From the NCBI GenBank assembly GCA_025924845.1, contig JAICHN010000222.1, positions 1 through 8,628 of the forward strand: 8,628 nucleotides of DNA. Reading direction: 5' to 3'. Below the pieces are notes generated by a model. That model ran no database searches. It was not told where the DNA came from and worked only from the letters and a program-made list of their open reading frames with translations. The position numbers and the translations under genes are program-made. Below, piece by piece: positions 6,722-8,628 of this stretch (its first letter is position 1; every line of letters starts with the position of its first letter). The DNA comes from Chloroflexota bacterium. Its GTDB lineage: Bacteria; Chloroflexota; UBA5177; JANWHV01.

Positions 6722-7071
6722 GGGTACGACACCGCCTCCACACCGCTCAGGTACACCTGCCGTGCCGACTTGCCGGGGCGCTGTGATCGCCGACCTGCGA
6801 ATGAATTCGCATGGCACGGACGGTGACGCATGAATGCGGGTAGCGGGCGTTCGCTCATTCATGCGCCGTACGGTCTTCCAGGCGCATTCATTCGCGGGAC
6901 CGCATGGCACAATTGGTCGGTGCGCCCGTCTTGCCGGATCGGCGCCAAAGCCGCCGCGCAGCCTGCTATGCTGGAGGCCGTGGGTCGTGCTCGTCGGCCA
7001 AGGCGGGGGCTCCTCCCAGCCAGTGTCACGGCTCGGTGCGTCGCGGTCGCTCGGCACTCAGGGGAGTGGTA
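6722..7071. other. 350-base intergenic region before the MFS gene
   Basis: No convincing gene lies here. The MFS frame stays open upstream to 6904, but that stretch is Arg/Cys/Ser-rich low-quality sequence without family character. The first part holds a small palindrome, CAGGT-AC-ACCTG (6748-6759), and no T-tract terminator for the preceding operon. The middle holds the long inverted repeat described separately. Near the MFS gene, TGC-TATGCT at 6964-6972 resembles an extended -10 element and would give a leader of about 90 bases, but it has no recognisable -35. Confidence 0.6.
6797..6895. repeat. 99-bp imperfect inverted repeat (nested 10-bp arms)
   Basis: The outer arms GCGAATGAAT (6797-6806) and ATTCATTCGC (6886-6895) are perfect inverted copies. 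Nested within them, CGCATGAATG (6827-6836) and CATTCATGCG (6856-6865) are also perfect, with a 19-base loop. The segments between the outer and inner arms are both exactly 20 bases long and partly complementary (CGC-TGG in register), so the whole stretch can fold as one long hairpin. All four arms share a GAATGAAT/CATGAATG-like core. A 10-base direct repeat, CGCATGGCAC, occurs in the left arm (6808-6817) and again just beyond the hairpin (6901-6910). It could be a dispersed palindromic repeat, a structured RNA or leader, or a remnant of a small mobile element. Confidence 0.6.
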
Positions 7072-8412
7072 ATGGCGGAACAGGTCATCAGTACCCCGAC
7101 ACGCGTGGGTTTAGTCGGCCGTGCCCGCGCCTACGCGCACGGCTTCACGGGGATGACCGCCAACGCGCGCCGGCTGCTGACCGCCTCCACCTGCCTCTGG
7201 GTGGGCGTCGGCATTTTCGGCGTGCTGTTCAACCTCTACCTGATCGGCCTCGGCTACAGTGTGGCCTTCATCGGTCTGCTGGGCGCGCTCTCGACCGTGG
7301 GGCAAGCGGCGGTCTCGCTGGTGCTCGGTCCTCTCTTGCGGGCCTGGCCCGCGCGCACCGTGATGGCCGGAGCGACGGCGTTGCTCACCGTCACCATGAC
7401 GGCATCGGCCATCTTCACGCAAGCGATACCGCTGGCCGTGCTCACCCTCCTGCAGGGCGCCGCCTTCTCCACCGCGATCATCCCGTCCTCGCCGTTCATC
7501 ATGGAGCAGGCGACGGTGGAGCGCCGGCCACATCTCTTCTCGGCCTACATGGCATCGACCAGTCTCGGCTCGATGGTCGGCTCACTGATCAGCGGCCTGC
7601 TGCCCGCAATCGCCGGCATGCTTTCCGTACTGCGCGGTCACGTGGTAATCCAGGATCGCCTCGGCTTGTTGCTGGGCGCCGTAATCACCGCCATGGGCGT
7701 CTGGTCGCTCGGGCGGATCACGGGCGAACGCGTCGAGCCGGACAGCGCGGGCGATACACCGCCGATCGCGGAGAGCGGTCCGGTGGACGAGGACGAGCGG
7801 CGCGGCGACGTATTGGCCATGATGGCGGCGACCGCGTGTATCGCGCTCTCGCTCGGCGCGGTATACCCGCTTTTCAACGTCTATTTCGCCACCGTTCACC
7901 ACGCAAGCACGGCCTCTATCGGCATTCTCTACGCGGCATCGGGGATGTTCTGTACGGCGGGGGCGATGCTGGGGCCGCTGGCCGGGCGATGGGGGGCCCT
8001 AAGGGGGCTGGTGGCCTTTCGGGCGCAAAGCGCCCCTCTGCTGTTGCTCTTCTGGCTCCATCCAGGATCGGCCATCGCGTTCGCGGCCTATATCGGCCGC
8101 AATATCCTTGGCCAGATCACCGGCACGCTGGAGAACAACTTCACCATGGAGCGCGTGCCCGCGACGCTGCGGGCGGCGGTCGCCAACTGGCGCACCTTTG
8201 CCTTCAACGTCGGCTGGACGGCGGGATCCCTGGCCGGAGGCGCGCTGGTGGCGCGCTACGGCTTCGACCCGGTCTTCGTGGCAAGCGCGGTCCTGACCAT
8301 GGTCGGCACCTTTACCTGGTACCACCGCTTCGCGGGCCGGCGTTTACTGCCGCGCTTCCCGCTACGGGTCACCGACAAGAACGATGACGATCATTTAGGT
8401 GATCCCCGTTGA
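7072..8412 (+). CDS. Major facilitator superfamily (MFS) transporter
   Basis: A 446-residue membrane protein with about twelve hydrophobic segments in two halves. The first six run from about residue 35 to about 220. A charged hydrophilic loop follows (about 220-248, with GERVEPDSAGD...VDEDERRGD), then six more from VLAMMAATACIAL to FVASAVLTMVGTFTW. Small-residue-rich helices (GLLGALSTVGQ; SLGSMVGSLISGLLPA; GWTAGSLAGGALVARYG) fit the MFS fold. The start at 7072 has GGGGAG (7061-7066) five bases upstream and gives a normal N-terminus. It is separated from the enolase-superfamily genes by 350 bases, so it probably has its own transcription unit. The substrate is not readable; uptake of a sugar acid or efflux are both possible. 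The product would lie in the cytoplasmic membrane. Confidence 0.88.
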   Translation: MAEQVISTPTRVGLVGRARAYAHGFTGMTANARRLLTASTCLWVGVGIFGVLFNLYLIGLGYSVAFIGLLGALSTVGQAAVSLVLGPLLRAWPARTVMAGATALLTVTMTASAIFTQAIPLAVLTLLQGAAFSTAIIPSSPFIMEQATVERRPHLFSAYMASTSLGSMVGSLISGLLPAIAGMLSVLRGHVVIQDRLGLLLGAVITAMGVWSLGRITGERVEPDSAGDTPPIAESGPVDEDERRGDVLAMMAATACIALSLGAVYPLFNVYFATVHHASTASIGILYAASGMFCTAGAMLGPLAGRWGALRGLVAFRAQSAPLLLLFWLHPGSAIAFAAYIGRNILGQITGTLENNFTMERVPATLRAAVANWRTFAFNVGWTAGSLAGGALVARYGFDPVFVASAVLTMVGTFTWYHRFAGRRLLPRFPLRVTDKNDDDHLGDPR

Positions 8413-8491
8413 ATCACATCCCTTTTATTCCCACAGTCGCGAGAAACGCAGCTATCTCGATATCCGGACCGGAGGCCGCGATGCCGCAGGG

Positions 8492-8521
8492 AAGACACCC
8501 ACGCTCCGAGCGTGGTATGCT
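8492..8521 (+). promoter_or_regulatory. Promoter with a palindromic operator-like spacer
   Basis: AAGACA (8492-8497, four of six to the -35 consensus) and TATGCT (8516-8521, with an extended TGG in front) are 18 bases apart. The palindrome CCACGCT-CCG-AGCGTGG (8499-8515) fills almost the entire spacer. A start near 8528 would leave a leader of about 32 bases before the ATG at 8560. A repressor bound to this palindrome would block polymerase directly. Alternatively the stem could be part of a terminator for the MFS gene, but no T-tract follows it. Confidence 0.5.
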
Positions 8522-8537
8522 GGATAGCTGGATAGCT
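8519..8537 (+). repeat. Tandem octamer repeat at the predicted transcription start
   Basis: The octamer GCTGGATA occurs twice in direct succession (8519-8534) and is followed by GCT, giving 19 bases of period-8 sequence. It overlaps the end of the -10 box and the predicted start site. An inverted copy of its core, CAGCTATC, lies at 8449-8456. It is short enough to be chance or slippage, but its position could alter initiation or bind a regulator. Confidence 0.45.
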
Positions 8538-8559
8538 AAGTAGCACTGGAGATATACTG

Positions 8560-8628
8560 ATGAGCACCGCGTCGGAGCGTAAGGTGCAGACCAACCTCAA
8601 GCTGACCTCCGAGCGCGCCGCGGCCCTC
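8560..8628 (+). CDS. Start of an unidentified protein (partial, runs off the window)
   Basis: Only the first 23 residues are present: MSTASERKVQTNLKLTSE followed by RAAAL. The ATG has GGAGA (8548-8552) seven bases upstream and a plausible promoter further up, and the frame is open to the last base. The alternating KVQTNLKL strand followed by a charged turn and an Ala-rich helix start resembles the N-terminus of ribbon-helix-helix DNA-binding proteins. This is a weak resemblance from too little sequence. If it were such a regulator, the palindrome in its promoter would suggest autorepression. Confidence 0.6.
   Translation, partial: MSTASERKVQTNLKLTSERAAAL

Noticed and set aside
5492..7057. 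521-residue minus-strand open frame across the second enolase-superfamily gene
   Set aside because: It is antisense to a clear enzyme gene and is rich in Arg, Gly, His and Pro, as expected for a shadow frame in GC-rich DNA.
6834..8387. 517-residue plus-strand frame overlapping the MFS gene
   Set aside because: It reads the MFS gene out of frame, is Arg/Gly/His-rich and lacks membrane segments. The 7072-8412 frame has clear MFS helices and a good ribosome-binding site.
1..8628. CRISPR array, tRNA/rRNA genes, transposase or attachment sites
   Set aside because: No regularly spaced repeats, RNA-gene features, transposase-like frames or terminal repeats with target duplications were seen.

Overview
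The window is GC-rich bacterial DNA with mostly clear Shine-Dalgarno sequences, ATG or GTG starts and short intergenic gaps. It looks like a carbohydrate-catabolism locus. There is no ribosomal RNA or other taxonomic marker. The gene mix (CUT1-type sugar ABC permeases, a LacI regulator, a COG3618 lactonase, a sugar mutarotase and acid-sugar enolase-superfamily enzymes) and the base composition would fit a high-GC soil or thermophilic lineage such as Chloroflexota/Thermomicrobia, but that is inference only.

Layout. Bases 1-1289 (+) hold the 3' end of a MalF-like permease and a complete MalG-like permease, the end of a sugar ABC-importer operon. Bases 1362-3036 (-) hold a VOC/glyoxalase-fold protein and a LacI-family repressor, convergent to the permeases. 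Bases 3037-3236 are a divergent control region with an operator-like palindrome. Bases 3237-6721 (+) hold a probable operon of four genes: a COG3618 sugar lactonase, an L-rhamnose-mutarotase-family protein (RhaM-like) and two different mandelate racemase/muconate lactonizing (enolase superfamily) enzymes. Bases 6722-7071 are non-coding and contain a long imperfect inverted repeat. Bases 7072-8412 (+) encode an MFS transporter. Bases 8413-8559 carry a well-formed promoter with a palindrome between its -35 and -10 boxes, followed by the start of a new small protein that runs off the window at 8628.

How the genes could work together. Mutarotase, lactonase and acid-sugar dehydratase are three steps of the non-phosphorylating (oxidative) route for 6-deoxyhexoses such as L-rhamnose or L-fucose. 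In that route the sugar is epimerised at the anomeric carbon, oxidised to the lactone, hydrolysed to the aldonate and dehydrated to a 2-keto-3-deoxy acid. The sugar dehydrogenase and the final aldolase or dehydrogenase are not in the window. The ABC permeases could bring the sugar in, and the LacI protein is placed to control the operon. The two enolase-superfamily proteins differ at a catalytic position: the second has the complete Lys, Asp/Glu/Glu and Asp-His set, while the first has Asn where the catalytic His should be. I do not see a clearly new defence or mobile system. The best leads are the atypical enolase-superfamily protein, the 99-bp inverted repeat and the spacer palindrome at 8499-8515.
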